NCBI GenBank assembly: GCA_002719955.1
Contig: PBFW01000060.1
Coordinates: 20,573 to 84,572 of the forward strand
Length of the DNA: 64,000 nucleotides
Direction of reading: 5' to 3'
From: Deltaproteobacteria bacterium
GTDB taxonomy: Bacteria; Myxococcota_A; UBA9160; UBA4427
In this document: positions 45,172 through 56,021 of the stretch, piece after piece
Layout of the letters: each line of letters begins with the position of its first letter
Position numbering within the stretch: the first letter of the stretch is position 1
Notes under the pieces: model-generated
Database searches by the model: none
The model's input: only the letters and a program-made list of their open reading frames with translations
What the model was told of the DNA's origin: nothing
Position numbers and translations under genes: made by a program

Positions 45172-46626
45172 GTGCTGCGTCTCCTTCGCCTCATGATTCG
45201 AACTCGGCGACCGCCCGCACTTTTCTTGGGGTTCCAAGCGGTCGTGGGGTGCGTGGTCGGCTTCGGTCTCGCGTGTAGCGAGAGTGAGCCTGTGTCGGCC
45301 CCGGCCAAAGCCATCGCATGGCCGAAGGGCGATCTCGTCGACGTTGCGGTCCCGGCGGCGGATCACGCGATCGTGCTCTCCGCGGACGGACGGATCCACA
45401 CGACCCGAGACGGCGGTGCGAGCTGGCGGGCTGCCCACGTGCCGGCCGTGGGGCCTCTGCGTGGGGTTTCGATGGCGGGAACGCGGATTGGCTGGGCGAT
45501 TGGCGGCGGGGTGATCCTGAAAACCGATGATGGTGGGCGCCGTTGGCGGAGGCAGCGTCTGCCGGGACGCGCCGCGGATCTCGACCTTGCTCGAGTCGCT
45601 GTGATCGATTCGGAGAGAGCGCTCGCCGTGGGGGGCGCTGGCACGCGGTTGCGTACGGTCGATGGCGGTGCAGCGTGGCAGGACCACTCTTTGGAGTCCG
45701 AACCCACCGGGGAGGTGGTCCCCGCATTCGTCGATGTTGCCTGCGCGCCGGATCGATCGGGGCGCTGCTGGAGCGTCGACCGGGAGATCCGTTTTTCAGC
45801 GGACGCGGGGGCTAGCTGGCAGATTCTGGAAATCGCGGACGGGATGAATGTGGATCCGGTCGATTTCGGGTTCGACCGGGTCGAAGTGCCGGAGTCCGTC
45901 GCCCTGCGAATCAGGGAGGCCGCCGAGCGTCGTCCGCGTGCTGCCGATCTGCGATGGCGAATCGATGTGGGATTGAGCGCGCTCGAAATCGATCGCATCG
46001 GGGGCGCGCGCGATCCGAGCGCACTCTTCGCCCTGATCGAGGCGAGGATTGCGGAGGTTCGGCTCACGCTCGAGGCATTGGGCGTAGGTGCAGACCAGAT
46101 CGAGGCCCTCGCCGCGCCACCGTGGGCCTACGAGGACGTGCTCGACGACGATCCGGAGCTTCTCTCGCGCTTCTGGTCCGCCCGCCTCGAAGTCGGCGCG
46201 CGCGCACGGATCCACACCCGCGAGCAGATCTCGATCGCCGCCCTCGTCGTTGACTCTCTCGGCTTCGGAATCGGCGTCGGCCGGTCGAGGCGTGGCCTTC
46301 GAACGGTGCGTGCGGACACACTCTGGAGCCCGGTCGCTCTGGCCGTGTCCCATGATCTGCTTGATGTGGACGCTGCGGCTGATCGCGTCATCGCCGTGGG
46401 GCTTCAGGGTGGCCTGTGGATATCGAATGACCGGGGGGACTCCTGGCAGCGTCACGAGGCCGAGGGGGTATCCTCCGAGGCCCTGCGGTCTGTCTCCTTC
46501 GATCCCGAAGGGCGGCATGGCTTCGTCGTGGGCGCACACGGTACGTTGTTGCGCAGTCGGGACGGGGGGGCGTCCTGGCGGGCGCTCACACCTCCGACTC
46601 AAGCGGATTCGGCTCGTTTCCGATAA
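45172..46626 (+). CDS. Asp-box (BNR/Ycf48-like) beta-propeller lipoprotein
   Basis: A 484-residue exported protein with lipobox GFGLAC (Cys near residue 35). Six Asp-box motifs of the S/T-x-D-x-G-x-x-W type are seen: TRDGGASW, TDDGGRRW, TVDGGAAW and SADAGASW in the first half, SNDRGDSW and SRDGGASW near the end. Between them (residues about 215-370) lies a largely helical insert with no Asp-box, so the propeller is split. Ycf48-like propellers assist assembly of membrane complexes; here the client is unknown. It starts 27 bases after the PAS gene. Confidence 0.85.
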   Translation: MLRLLRLMIRTRRPPALFLGFQAVVGCVVGFGLACSESEPVSAPAKAIAWPKGDLVDVAVPAADHAIVLSADGRIHTTRDGGASWRAAHVPAVGPLRGVSMAGTRIGWAIGGGVILKTDDGGRRWRRQRLPGRAADLDLARVAVIDSERALAVGGAGTRLRTVDGGAAWQDHSLESEPTGEVVPAFVDVACAPDRSGRCWSVDREIRFSADAGASWQILEIADGMNVDPVDFGFDRVEVPESVALRIREAAERRPRAADLRWRIDVGLSALEIDRIGGARDPSALFALIEARIAEVRLTLEALGVGADQIEALAAPPWAYEDVLDDDPELLSRFWSARLEVGARARIHTREQISIAALVVDSLGFGIGVGRSRRGLRTVRADTLWSPVALAVSHDLLDVDAAADRVIAVGLQGGLWISNDRGDSWQRHEAEGVSSEALRSVSFDPEGRHGFVVGAHGTLLRSRDGGASWRALTPPTQADSARFR

Positions 46627-46691
46627 TTTAGCCGGACCCTGGTTTCGTCTCGGAAATACCGAACGCGGTCCCTATGGGGAGGATCCCCAGA

Positions 46692-48149
46692 ATGCCCACA
46701 CAGGCTCTACGGCTGCCAACTCCGGTTCTGCTGGTCGGAAACGGGGCCGCCGCGATCGTGTCTTCGCTGTGTGCTGGTCTCCTGGATGCCGGTGAGGCCG
46801 CTCGTTTCTCTTGTGCCGACTTCGAGGGCGTGGACGCTGCCGCTGAAACCTCTCTGGGCGCCGCCCGCCTGATCCTGGTCGGTGTTGGCCCCGAGGCGGA
46901 GGCCATCCTCACTGACCCGGTCTGGGAGCCGTGGCAGCGGCCCGGCTCAGCGATCGCGCGGATCGCGCTGTCCGACGCCGTCGCCTCGGTCGATACGGGG
47001 GCCCAACTTCTCGAAGAGGGCCCTGGCGGTCTGGCGACCTTCCGATTGCCGACTGCGCAGGTGGACGCTCTCCCCATGGCGACGATCGTCGTGGCCCAGC
47101 TTCTCGAAGCCGAGTGCGCTCGAGCGACGCTCCGTTCGCAGCTCGAGACCGAACGCGCTTGCGAGCCGCTCGGCGCCTGCCTGGATCCGGGCAAGCTCTA
47201 CTCGATGGCCCTCGAACTCCTGCTCGAAAGAACCGGATGCCGTCGGGGGATCGCCTTCTTCTCACCGAGTCCGGCGCCACAGGGTGCTGGAGTGGCTGCG
47301 CGGGGCTTCGATGAGCAGACCCGCGACCGGTTGAGCCGCTATCTGATCGAAGAAAAGTCGCTGGAATCGACGATGGGTCGCGGTGAGGTGGGGGTCGTGC
47401 CCTGGGGCCCCCTCCATCATGTGCTGGGTCGGGTGGGTCTCGAGTCGCCGGGGGCGCTGCTCTCGGTCCCGCTTCGCGGTGAAGATCAGGAGGCCGGACA
47501 CGTATGGCTCCTCTCCGAGGGCCGACGCTTCGACGAGGCGGATCTCGCGACCGCTCGCACGATCGCTCGCCGGGCCAGCGCTGCCCTCGCGACGGCTGAG
47601 CGCTATCACCACGCGAAGGAACGCGCCTTCATCGACGACGTGACGGGCGTCTATAACGCGCGTTATCTGCTCGCGACCGCCGACAATGAGATTCAACGCG
47701 CCGCTCGCTACGGCAATGTGCTCTCGGTGCTCTTCCTCGACCTCGACCGCTTCAAGCTGGTCAACGATCGCTACGGCCACCTGATCGGCTCGGAGACGCT
47801 GCGTGCTTTGTCCGTCCTGCTCGCCGAATGTGTGCGCCAGGTGGACACCCTCGCGCGCTACGGCGGCGATGAATTCACGATCCTCCTCGTCGACACCCCC
47901 CACGACGTGGCGCTGCGAATCGCCGAACGCATCCGAAGCCGCGTCGAGGCCCATCTCTTCGAGGCGGGCCGGGAAGGTGCGCTTCAGCTCACGATCTCGG
48001 TCGGCGTCGCGACCTGCCCGGACCACGGGAAAATCCGCGAGCCGTTGCTCGACGCCGCCGACAAGGCCATGTATCGGGCAAAGAGTCAGGGTCGAAATCG
48101 CGTCGCCTCGGCGAATGCGCTGGGCGGTCGCCTCAGCATCGACGATTGA
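46692..48149 (+). CDS. Diguanylate cyclase with N-terminal sensory regions
   Basis: A 485-residue protein whose C-terminal GGDEF domain is intact (FIDDVTGVYNARYL, FLDLDRFKLVNDRYGH, RYGGDEFTILL) and should make cyclic di-GMP. The inhibitory I-site RQVD lies five residues before GGDEF, so product inhibition is likely. The middle region (SMALELLLERTGCRRGIAFF to GHVWLLSEG) resembles a GAF domain; the N-terminal 110 residues resemble a receiver fold without an obvious phospho-acceptor. ATG 46692 has GGGGAGGA eight bases upstream; 46674 is an alternative. It is the last gene of the chaperone/signalling cluster. Confidence 0.9.
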   Translation: MPTQALRLPTPVLLVGNGAAAIVSSLCAGLLDAGEAARFSCADFEGVDAAAETSLGAARLILVGVGPEAEAILTDPVWEPWQRPGSAIARIALSDAVASVDTGAQLLEEGPGGLATFRLPTAQVDALPMATIVVAQLLEAECARATLRSQLETERACEPLGACLDPGKLYSMALELLLERTGCRRGIAFFSPSPAPQGAGVAARGFDEQTRDRLSRYLIEEKSLESTMGRGEVGVVPWGPLHHVLGRVGLESPGALLSVPLRGEDQEAGHVWLLSEGRRFDEADLATARTIARRASAALATAERYHHAKERAFIDDVTGVYNARYLLATADNEIQRAARYGNVLSVLFLDLDRFKLVNDRYGHLIGSETLRALSVLLAECVRQVDTLARYGGDEFTILLVDTPHDVALRIAERIRSRVEAHLFEAGREGALQLTISVGVATCPDHGKIREPLLDAADKAMYRAKSQGRNRVASANALGGRLSIDD

Positions 48150-48502
48150 TTCTCGTCGTGCGCGGGCTCGTGGCCGGTGCAATCGGTCCGGCCCACCCTC
48201 TCATCGGCCCTAAGGTCCGCTGAACGATTGACAGCAATCTGCCGTGTTGCTATCCAACCCGCTGATTTCGCAACGTTTTTTTGGGGCCGAGACCTCGGCC
48301 GAACGATTCATCCCCCGACACGACGCGAGGCGCGCCGCCCGCAGCTGTCCAGTGGTCAATCGCGGGTCCACTCGGTGACGTTTCACCGATCGAGGCCTCC
48401 GCCCCGACGCTTGCGCCCTGCACCGCTGCGGATCCGCTCGAAACGGATGCGCGACGAGCAGAGGCACTGGCGTCGAGAAATTTGCCTCGTTCGGGAGCAG
48501 AG
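48150..48502 (+). promoter_or_regulatory. aspS upstream region with sigma-70-like promoter
   Basis: 353 bases without a convincing gene. TTGACA at 48228-48233, a 17-base spacer and TATCCA at 48251-48256 form a plausible sigma-70 promoter. A run of seven T at 48276-48282 and the inverted repeat GGCCGAG-AC-CTCGGCC at 48285-48300 follow. The reading frame of aspS is open upstream but without family similarity. Confidence 0.4.
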
Positions 48503-50314
48503 ATGGGTACCGAGAGCGTCGAGCTCGATGGAATGGGATCTCTTCGCCGCAGCCATCGCTGCGGCGAGATCATGTCGGCCGCGGTCGGTGATGAAGTCGT
48601 CCTCGCTGGGTGGGTGCACCGGCGGCGGGATCACGGGGGTGTGATCTTCGTGGACCTGCGCGACAAGACCGGCATCGTGCAGGTCGTGTTCCGACCCGAG
48701 TCCGCCCCCGACGCTCACGCGCGCGCCCATCACCTGCGCAGCGAATGGGTCCTGATGGTGCGCGGCGAGATCGAGTGCCGCAGTGACGACACGATCAACC
48801 GGAATATGGAGACCGGGTCGATCGAGGTGAATGTCCGTGAATTGCGGGTGTTGAACTCCGCGACCGTGCCGCCCTTTGCGATCGAAGAGGAGATCGAGGT
48901 CGACGAGCAGGTCCGGTTGAAGAACCGACTTCACGATCTTCGGCGCCCACCGCTCCAGCGCGCGCTGCGTGCGCGACACGATCTCTCCCAGGCTGTTCGT
49001 GCCTCGCTGAACGAACAGGATTTCATGGAGATCGAGACGCCGATGCTCGCGCGCGCGACGCCCGAGGGCGCACGCGATTTTCTCGTTCCGAGCCGGCTCC
49101 AGGGCGGGGATTTCTACGCGCTTCCGCAATCTCCTCAAATCATGAAGCAGCTCTTCATGATCGCGGGCTGTGATCGCTACTATCAGATCGCGCGTTGTTT
49201 TCGCGACGAGGATCAGCGCGCCGACCGACAGCTCGAGTTCACGCAGATCGATCTCGAGCTCTCCTTCGTCGGGGTGGAAGAGATCCTCGCCGTGCTCGAG
49301 AAGGTGACCGTCGACGGGAGTCGCGCTTGCGGTGTCGAACTCGAGGCGCCCTTCAAGCGAATCACCTACGAAGAGGCGATGGGCCGCTACGGAAGCGATC
49401 GACCCGATACGCGGATCCTTCTTGAGCTTCACGACCTGACCGATGTCTTTCTGACCAGCGAGTTCAAGGCTTTTCGCGGTGTCGTGGAGGACGGTGGGGT
49501 CGTCAAGGCACTGCCGATCCCGAACGCGCAGGCGCTCTCTCGCGGTGAGATCGATCGACTCGAGAAGCTCGTGCGGAAGGAACTCGGCGCGAAGGGTCTC
49601 GGCTGGATTCGCGTAGAAGAGGACGGCTCGTGGAAATCGCCGATCACCAAATTCCTCGGCGAGCCCGAAATAGAAGCGATCCGGGAACGCTGTCAGGTCG
49701 GACCTGGCATGGTCATCTTCTTTCAGGCGGACACCCGGGATCGCGCCAACACGATCCTGTCTCGACTTCGGGAAGATCTCGGTGTGCGCCTCGACCGGGT
49801 CGATAGGCGTGAATGGGATCCGCTGCTCGTGATCGATTTTCCGCTGCTCGAGCCCGACGAGAACGGAAAGCTCGGTTATGTGCATCAGCCCTTCGTCGCG
49901 CCGGTCGAGGAAGACCTGCCGCTTCTCGATAGCGCCCCCGAGAAGGTCCGCGGCACACACTACGATGTCGTGCTGAATGGGACCGAGCTCGGTTCGGGCA
50001 GTCTGCGAAATCACCGCGCCGACGTACAGCGTAAGATTCTCGGGATCATGGGTTATAGCGATGAAGAGATGGCGAAGAGCTTTGGTTTCATGCTCGATGC
50101 CCTCGATGTGGGGGCGCCGCCGCATGGTGGCTTTGCCTTCGGGTTCGATCGCTGGGTTATGAAACTCGCGGGTTTCGACAACCTACGTGATGTGATCGCG
50201 TTTCCGAAGACGCAGCGCGGTCAGGATCTCCTGATGGCGGCACCGTCCTCCGTGGATCGCGACCAACTCGAGGAGCTCTCGCTCCGGATCCGGCCGCAGC
50301 CGAGCAAGGATTAG
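48503..50314 (+). CDS. aspS: Aspartyl-tRNA synthetase
   Basis: A 603-residue class II synthetase of bacterial type. The anticodon-binding OB fold comes first (VVLAGWVHRRRDHGGVIFVDLRD), then motif 1, motif 2 (CFRDEDQRADRQLEFTQID), a GAD insert domain (residues about 290-420), and motif 3 (GGFAFGFDRWVMKLAG). ATG 48503 follows GGGAGCAG and gives the normal length; ATG 48533 is possible. Whether it also charges tRNA-Asn cannot be decided here; no gatCAB or asnS is in the window. Confidence 0.96.
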   Translation: MGTESVELDGMGSLRRSHRCGEIMSAAVGDEVVLAGWVHRRRDHGGVIFVDLRDKTGIVQVVFRPESAPDAHARAHHLRSEWVLMVRGEIECRSDDTINRNMETGSIEVNVRELRVLNSATVPPFAIEEEIEVDEQVRLKNRLHDLRRPPLQRALRARHDLSQAVRASLNEQDFMEIETPMLARATPEGARDFLVPSRLQGGDFYALPQSPQIMKQLFMIAGCDRYYQIARCFRDEDQRADRQLEFTQIDLELSFVGVEEILAVLEKVTVDGSRACGVELEAPFKRITYEEAMGRYGSDRPDTRILLELHDLTDVFLTSEFKAFRGVVEDGGVVKALPIPNAQALSRGEIDRLEKLVRKELGAKGLGWIRVEEDGSWKSPITKFLGEPEIEAIRERCQVGPGMVIFFQADTRDRANTILSRLREDLGVRLDRVDRREWDPLLVIDFPLLEPDENGKLGYVHQPFVAPVEEDLPLLDSAPEKVRGTHYDVVLNGTELGSGSLRNHRADVQRKILGIMGYSDEEMAKSFGFMLDALDVGAPPHGGFAFGFDRWVMKLAGFDNLRDVIAFPKTQRGQDLLMAAPSSVDRDQLEELSLRIRPQPSKD

Positions 50315-50398
50315 CTAGAGATCAGCGCGTAAAGGGCGCGATTCACAGAATTCGTTCGATTTGACAACAAAAGGCTGCGGCTCTGCGTCGCGGTCACA

Positions 50399-51373
<975 letters not shown>

Positions 51374-51493
51374 TCCGAATCCCCGACTGGGACGGCGTCC
51401 CCAAGAAACGTCGCCCGCGGAGGGATTCCCAGCGATGGGATCCGACGGCCGAGGACGATAGGTGAGCGCGGTTCCCGCAAAGATGGAGCAGAA

Positions 51494-52663
51494 ATGAACG
51501 TTCACGAGTACCAAGCAAAGGAGCTCTTCCGCGAGTTCGGCGTCGCCGTACCCGCCGGCGAGCTCGCGACCACGCCCGAAGAAGCGGAACGCGCGGCGAA
51601 GGCCCTCGACACCCCCGTCGTCGTGGTCAAGGCCCAGGTTCACGCCGGGGGTCGCGGCAAGGGTGGGGGCGTCAAGCTCGCCAAATCCGCCAGCGAAGCG
51701 AAGACGGCTGCGAGCGAGATCCTCGGGATGACCCTTCATACGCCGCAGACGCCGCCCGAGGGCAAGCAGGTTCGCAAGGTCTATGTCGAGGCCGGCTCGA
51801 ATATCGAGAAGGAGTACTACCTCGCGATTCTCTTCGATCGGGCCGCTGAGAAATTCGCGATCGTCGCCTCGACCGAAGGCGGGATGGAGATCGAGGTCGT
51901 TGCTGAGAATACCCCCGACAAGATCCTGACGACGCTCGTCGACCCAAACGTCGGATTGCGAGATTACCAGATTCGTGATCTTGGTTTTCAGCTGGGCTTC
52001 GGCAAGGATGAGGTCGGCAAATTCGTGCCCTTCGTGCGTGGGCTCTTCGATCTCTACCTGTCCAAGGATTGCTCACAGGTCGAGATCAACCCGATGGTCC
52101 TGACCACGGAAGGCGATCTCTTCGCGCTCGACGGCAAACTCAATTTCGATGACAGCGCCCTCTTTCGTCATCCGGAAATCGCCGGGTTGCGAGATCCGGA
52201 GGAGGAGGACGAGCGAGAGCGCGCGGCGAAGGAGATCGATCTCGCCTACGTCGGACTCGACGGCGATATCGGCTGCATGGTGAACGGCGCGGGGCTTGCG
52301 ATGGCGACCCTCGACATGATCAACTATTGCGGTGGCAAGCCGGCGAATTTCCTCGACGCGGGTGGTGGCGCGGACAGGGAAAAGGTGAAGGAAGCCTTCA
52401 AGCTGATTCTGCGAGATGAGAACGTGAAGGCGATCCTCGTAAATATCTTTGGTGGCATCGTACGGTGCGACCTCATCGCCGAAGGCGTCGTTGCCGCGGC
52501 GGATGATCTCGGCGTCGAAGTGCCCCTCGTCGTGCGGCTCCAGGGGACCAAATCCGTCGAGGGCCGGGCGATCCTCGCCGCCTCGAACTTGAACATCACT
52601 CCGGCGGAAACGCTCAAGGAAGCGGGCGAACTCGCCGTCGCCGCCGTGAAGGGAGCCGCCTGA
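51494..52663 (+). CDS. sucC: Succinyl-CoA synthetase beta subunit
   Basis: The 389-residue beta subunit carries an ATP-grasp nucleotide-binding domain and the CoA-ligase domain. Features: [37 protein letters not shown], the VEINPMVLT metal-binding region, and [17 protein letters not shown] with [15 protein letters not shown] or GDP specificity is not certain. It works with SucD, converting succinyl-CoA to succinate with NTP formation, or the reverse. Confidence 0.97.
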   Translation: MNVHEYQAKELFREFGVAVPAGELATTPEEAERAAKALDTPVVVVKAQVHAGGRGKGGGVKLAKSASEAKTAASEILGMTLHTPQTPPEGKQVRKVYVEAGSNIEKEYYLAILFDRAAEKFAIVASTEGGMEIEVVAENTPDKILTTLVDPNVGLRDYQIRDLGFQLGFGKDEVGKFVPFVRGLFDLYLSKDCSQVEINPMVLTTEGDLFALDGKLNFDDSALFRHPEIAGLRDPEEEDERERAAKEIDLAYVGLDGDIGCMVNGAGLAMATLDMINYCGGKPANFLDAGGGADREKVKEAFKLILRDENVKAILVNIFGGIVRCDLIAEGVVAAADDLGVEVPLVVRLQGTKSVEGRAILAASNLNITPAETLKEAGELAVAAVKGAA

Positions 52664-52664
52664 G

Positions 52665-53558
52665 ATGGCCATATTGTGTGACAAGAACACGAAACTGCTC
52701 ATCCAGGGGATGGGCAAGATGGGGAGTTTTCATGCGGGGCTCTCGCGTGAATACGGGACTCGGGTCGTGGGCGGCGTCGCGCCCGGCAAGGGTGGAGCCG
52801 AGATCGATGGCATCCCCGTTTTCGATACGGTGGCCGAGGCCAAGGCGGCGAGCGGCGCCAACGCATCGGTCATCTTCGTGCCGCCGCCCGGTGCTGCGGA
52901 TGCGATCTTCGAGGCCGCGGAGAACGAATTGGATCTCGCGGTCTGTATCACGGAGGGTATCCCGGTGATCGACATGGCCCGAGCCAAGGCGGCGTTGTCC
53001 GGCAGCAAGACGCGGCTTCTAGGGCCGAACTGCCCCGGCGTCGTCACGCCCGAGCAATGTCGGATCGGCATCATGCCCGCTCAGATCACGAAGCCCGGAC
53101 CGGTCGGTGTCGTGAGTCGCTCGGGCACCTTGACCTACGAAGCGGTCGATCAGCTCTCGCGCATCGGGATTGGGCAATCGACCTGCGTCGGGATCGGTGG
53201 CGACCCTGTGATCGGCACCAACTTCATCGATGCGCTCGCGCTCTTCCAGGCGGATCCCGAAACGAAGGCGGTTGTCATGATCGGTGAGATCGGTGGTTCG
53301 GCGGAAGAGGAGGCGGCCGAATTCGTGAAGTCGAATATGGATAAACCCGTCGCGGCGTTCATCGCCGGTCAGAATGCGCCGCCCGGCAAGCGTATGGGCC
53401 ACGCGGGCGCGATCATCGCCGGCGGCAAGGGCAAGGCCTCTGACAAGATCGCTGCGCTCGAAGCGAATGGTGTTGCCGTTTCGCCGTCACCAGCCGAAAT
53501 CGGTGAGACGCTCGCGAAGCACGCGCCGGAACTGGCGGGGGAGCACGTCTCTCGATAG
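52665..53558 (+). CDS. sucD: Succinyl-CoA synthetase alpha subunit
   Basis: The 297-residue alpha subunit binds CoA and carries the phosphohistidine. Features: [58 protein letters not shown], and active-site His246 in [21 protein letters not shown] follows the sucC stop by one base. The N-terminal segment has GKMGSF where many enzymes have GxQGxF, a mild difference in the CoA-binding loop. A hairpin lies just after the stop. Confidence 0.97.
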   Translation: MAILCDKNTKLLIQGMGKMGSFHAGLSREYGTRVVGGVAPGKGGAEIDGIPVFDTVAEAKAASGANASVIFVPPPGAADAIFEAAENELDLAVCITEGIPVIDMARAKAALSGSKTRLLGPNCPGVVTPEQCRIGIMPAQITKPGPVGVVSRSGTLTYEAVDQLSRIGIGQSTCVGIGGDPVIGTNFIDALALFQADPETKAVVMIGEIGGSAEEEAAEFVKSNMDKPVAAFIAGQNAPPGKRMGHAGAIIAGGKGKASDKIAALEANGVAVSPSPAEIGETLAKHAPELAGEHVSR

Positions 53559-53560
53559 GG

Positions 53561-53585
53561 GCCCGTTCTGACGGCCCGAATGGGC
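53561..53585. terminator. Hairpin between convergent sucD and MFS genes
   Basis: GCCCGTTC (53561-53568) pairs with GAATGGGC (53578-53585) over eight positions with one G-T pair. It lies three bases after the sucD stop. The following bases are not a U-tract, so its strength is uncertain. Confidence 0.4.
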
Positions 53586-53641
53586 TTCGCCTTGCGTGGC
53601 GTCCGAAGCGTCGAGTGAGGGTTGGGTCGCTGCGGCCGAAT

Positions 53642-54853
53642 TCAGTCCAGGGCGCGCAGGCCGTCCATCCGGAAATGGCCCCAGGCGCCATAGAGGATCA
53701 GCGCGCCGCCGTAGAATGCAACGACGCTGGGGAGCCCATAGGTATCACCGAGGGCGCCGCCCATCTGGGCGCCGAATGCCATCGAGAGGATGATCCCCAT
53801 CAACTGCAGGGATGTGACGCGTCCGCGAAAGGCTTCGGGGACGTAGGTCTGCACAGCGGTAGTAACCGTGACATTCACGAGAACGTGCGCGAAGCCGGTG
53901 ATGGCGAAGCCGACGAGGCCCCAGGTGAAGACATCGGTCGCTGCGACGATCCAGAGGCCGAAGCCGTAGAATGCGAGCCCGACACGAACCAGCAGGGATC
54001 CGCGGAAGAGATCTCCAATCCAGACGGTGAGGATTGCGGTGATGACGGCTGCGATCCCGACCGCTGAGACCAGCAGGCCCAACCCCGATGGGTCGACGTG
54101 GAAAACCTCCTGGGCGAGGCCTGCGGCGAGTTGTTGCACGCTCATACCAAAAAACGCGCTCATGCTGACGGTGATGAGGGCGATGCGAAGGGACGTCTGC
54201 TGCCAGGCGATCTTCGCTCCCGCCGCGATTTCACTGAGCATATTCGTGGCTGCGGTGCGCGGTAGTTCGCGGGGGTGAATAAGAAGGAGGACGAGCGCGA
54301 GCGGGAGATGCGCGATGGCATTGAGGAGAAAGGCCGTTGATGGGCCCCAATCGGCCAGGACGAATCCAGCGACCGCCGGCCCCACTGCGCGAGAAAGGTT
54401 GAACTGGATCGCATTCAAGCGATAGGCGGGGCGGATCAGTCGTTGCGGAACGATCTGCGCGACCAGGGCTTGATAGGCGGATAGATTGACGGAGGAGGCG
54501 AAGCCAATCGCGGTGGTGAGTCCGAGTAGCATCGGAACCGAAAGCGAATCTCTCAGACTGATCCAGTAGAGGCCGCCCGTCAGGCTCATCTGCATCGCCA
54601 GCGCCAGGGCCAATACCAGGCGTTTCGAATATCGGTCCGCCCAGACGCCTCCGAGCGGTGAGCCCAGAAGTGAGGGGAGGTTTGCGGCCGCCGCCGCCGT
54701 ACCGACGAGGGTGACCGACCCCGTGATCTCATAGATGAGCACCGGGACGCTCAAGCCGAGCATCCAATTGGCTGAGGACGAGAGCGCTCCCGTGGTCAAG
54801 CACAGCACGAACGGGCGTTCGCGAAGTGGGGCGAGCGGGCCGACCTTTTTCAT
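53642..54853 (-). CDS. Major facilitator superfamily transporter (EntS-like, MFS_3)
   Basis: A 403-residue inner-membrane protein with about twelve hydrophobic helices. The MFS signature loop between helices 2 and 3 is visible (GSPLGGVWADRYSKRLVLA) and a second copy is likely near GYFRG-like EAFRGRVTSLQ. It resembles EntS-type exporters of siderophores and drugs, but the substrate cannot be told. It is encoded 38 bases after korB on the same strand and convergent with sucD. A functional link to KorAB is not evident. Confidence 0.9.
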   Translation of the reverse strand: MKKVGPLAPLRERPFVLCLTTGALSSSANWMLGLSVPVLIYEITGSVTLVGTAAAAANLPSLLGSPLGGVWADRYSKRLVLALALAMQMSLTGGLYWISLRDSLSVPMLLGLTTAIGFASSVNLSAYQALVAQIVPQRLIRPAYRLNAIQFNLSRAVGPAVAGFVLADWGPSTAFLLNAIAHLPLALVLLLIHPRELPRTAATNMLSEIAAGAKIAWQQTSLRIALITVSMSAFFGMSVQQLAAGLAQEVFHVDPSGLGLLVSAVGIAAVITAILTVWIGDLFRGSLLVRVGLAFYGFGLWIVAATDVFTWGLVGFAITGFAHVLVNVTVTTAVQTYVPEAFRGRVTSLQLMGIILSMAFGAQMGGALGDTYGLPSVVAFYGGALILYGAWGHFRMDGLRALD

Positions 54854-54891
54854 TCGCGGGATCCGAGCGGAGGTCGAGTCTGGGAGCGGGC

Positions 54892-55917
54892 TTAGATCTG
54901 CCAGGTGTCGCCCGAGTGGAGCAGCGCCTTGAGGTCGCCTTCGCCACGATCTGCCTTTGCGGTGTCGACCTGGTCCTGGAGCAGGTTCTCGTAGGTCGGC
55001 TTCTCGACCGCACGGAAGACCCCGACGGGCAAGGGAAAGTCGGGTCGCTGAAGGGTCGCCAGCACGCCCGCGTAGGAAGTAGCATCGGGCCGTTCGTCGT
55101 GGACCACCACTCCGCGCTCGATCGGGTCCTCGTCATCGGCGAGCTCGATCACACTCGGGATGCCGTCCTTGAAGACGATGCCCCTGCGATGGCCGGCTGC
55201 GCCGTAGACGAGCGGCTGGCCGTGTTCGAGAACGAGCGACGCTTGGGCGCGGGTCTTGCGATCCTGGAGCTCGTCCCAGATGCCGTCGTTGAAGACGGGA
55301 CAGTTCTGGAGGATCTCGACGAAGGCTGTGCCCTTGTGTTCGTGGGCGCGCGTGAGGACCTTCTGCATATGCTTGGCATCGACATCGATCGTACGTGCGA
55401 TGAAAGTCGCGCCGCAGCCGATCGCAAAAGCGATCGGATCGACCGGATGATCGATCGCGCCCTGGGGTGTCGATTTGGTCTTGGTGCCGAGATCGGAGGT
55501 CGGTGAGTACTGACCCTTGGTCAGACCGTAGATCTTGTTGTTGAAGAGCAGGATCTGCGTGTTGATATTTCGCCGGATCGCGTGGAGGAGGTGATTGCCG
55601 CCGATCGAGAGCCCGTCACCGTCTCCGGTGACGATCCAGACCGAGAGATCGGGGCGGCTGGCCTTGATGCCCGTCGCGAAGGCCGGCGCGCGTCCGTGAA
55701 TCGTGTGGAACCCATAGGTGTTCATGTAGTAGGGGAAACGGCTGGAGCAGCCGATACCGGAGACGAAGACCACGTTCTCTCGCGGGACACCGAGATCGGG
55801 CATCACCCGCTGGACGTTGGCAAGGATCGAGTAATCACCACAGCCGGGGCACCAGCGAACATCCTGATTCGAGACGAAATCCTTGCGGGAAACCTTGACC
55901 GCCGCTTCGGCTGCCAT
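54892..55917 (-). CDS. korB: 2-oxoglutarate:ferredoxin oxidoreductase beta subunit
   Basis: A 341-residue TPP-binding subunit. Features: WCPGCGDYSILANVQR, GIGCSSRFPYYMNTYGFHTIHGRA, the TPP/Mg motif GDGDGLSIGGNHLLH, and NNKIYGLTKGQYSPTS. With KorA it oxidises 2-oxoglutarate to succinyl-CoA while reducing ferredoxin. Another 2-oxoacid is possible, but the GLTKGQ segment and the alpha-subunit type fit KorAB. Cys residues for an FeS cluster are present in the N-terminal half. No separate ferredoxin subunit gene is in the window. Confidence 0.92.
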   Translation of the reverse strand: MAAEAAVKVSRKDFVSNQDVRWCPGCGDYSILANVQRVMPDLGVPRENVVFVSGIGCSSRFPYYMNTYGFHTIHGRAPAFATGIKASRPDLSVWIVTGDGDGLSIGGNHLLHAIRRNINTQILLFNNKIYGLTKGQYSPTSDLGTKTKSTPQGAIDHPVDPIAFAIGCGATFIARTIDVDAKHMQKVLTRAHEHKGTAFVEILQNCPVFNDGIWDELQDRKTRAQASLVLEHGQPLVYGAAGHRRGIVFKDGIPSVIELADDEDPIERGVVVHDERPDATSYAGVLATLQRPDFPLPVGVFRAVEKPTYENLLQDQVDTAKADRGEGDLKALLHSGDTWQI

Positions 55918-55962
55918 ACTCGTCTTCTCCTTGGCCCCCTCGAGGACCTCTCTGGGCGGAGC

Positions 55963-56002
55963 CCGGCAAGTCGCTCGGGCCTCTTTAGAAGGCCCTTGCC
56001 GG
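55963..56002. other. Nested stem-loop between korA and korB
   Basis: CCGGCAA (55963-55969) pairs with TTGCCGG (55996-56002), enclosing GGGCCT-CTTTAGA-AGGCCC (55977-55995). This gives a stable intercistronic hairpin in the korA-korB message that may alter the relative expression of the two subunits. No U-tract is next to it on the minus strand. Confidence 0.5.
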
Positions 56003-56021
56003 CCCTTCTCTGAACCTGGGT

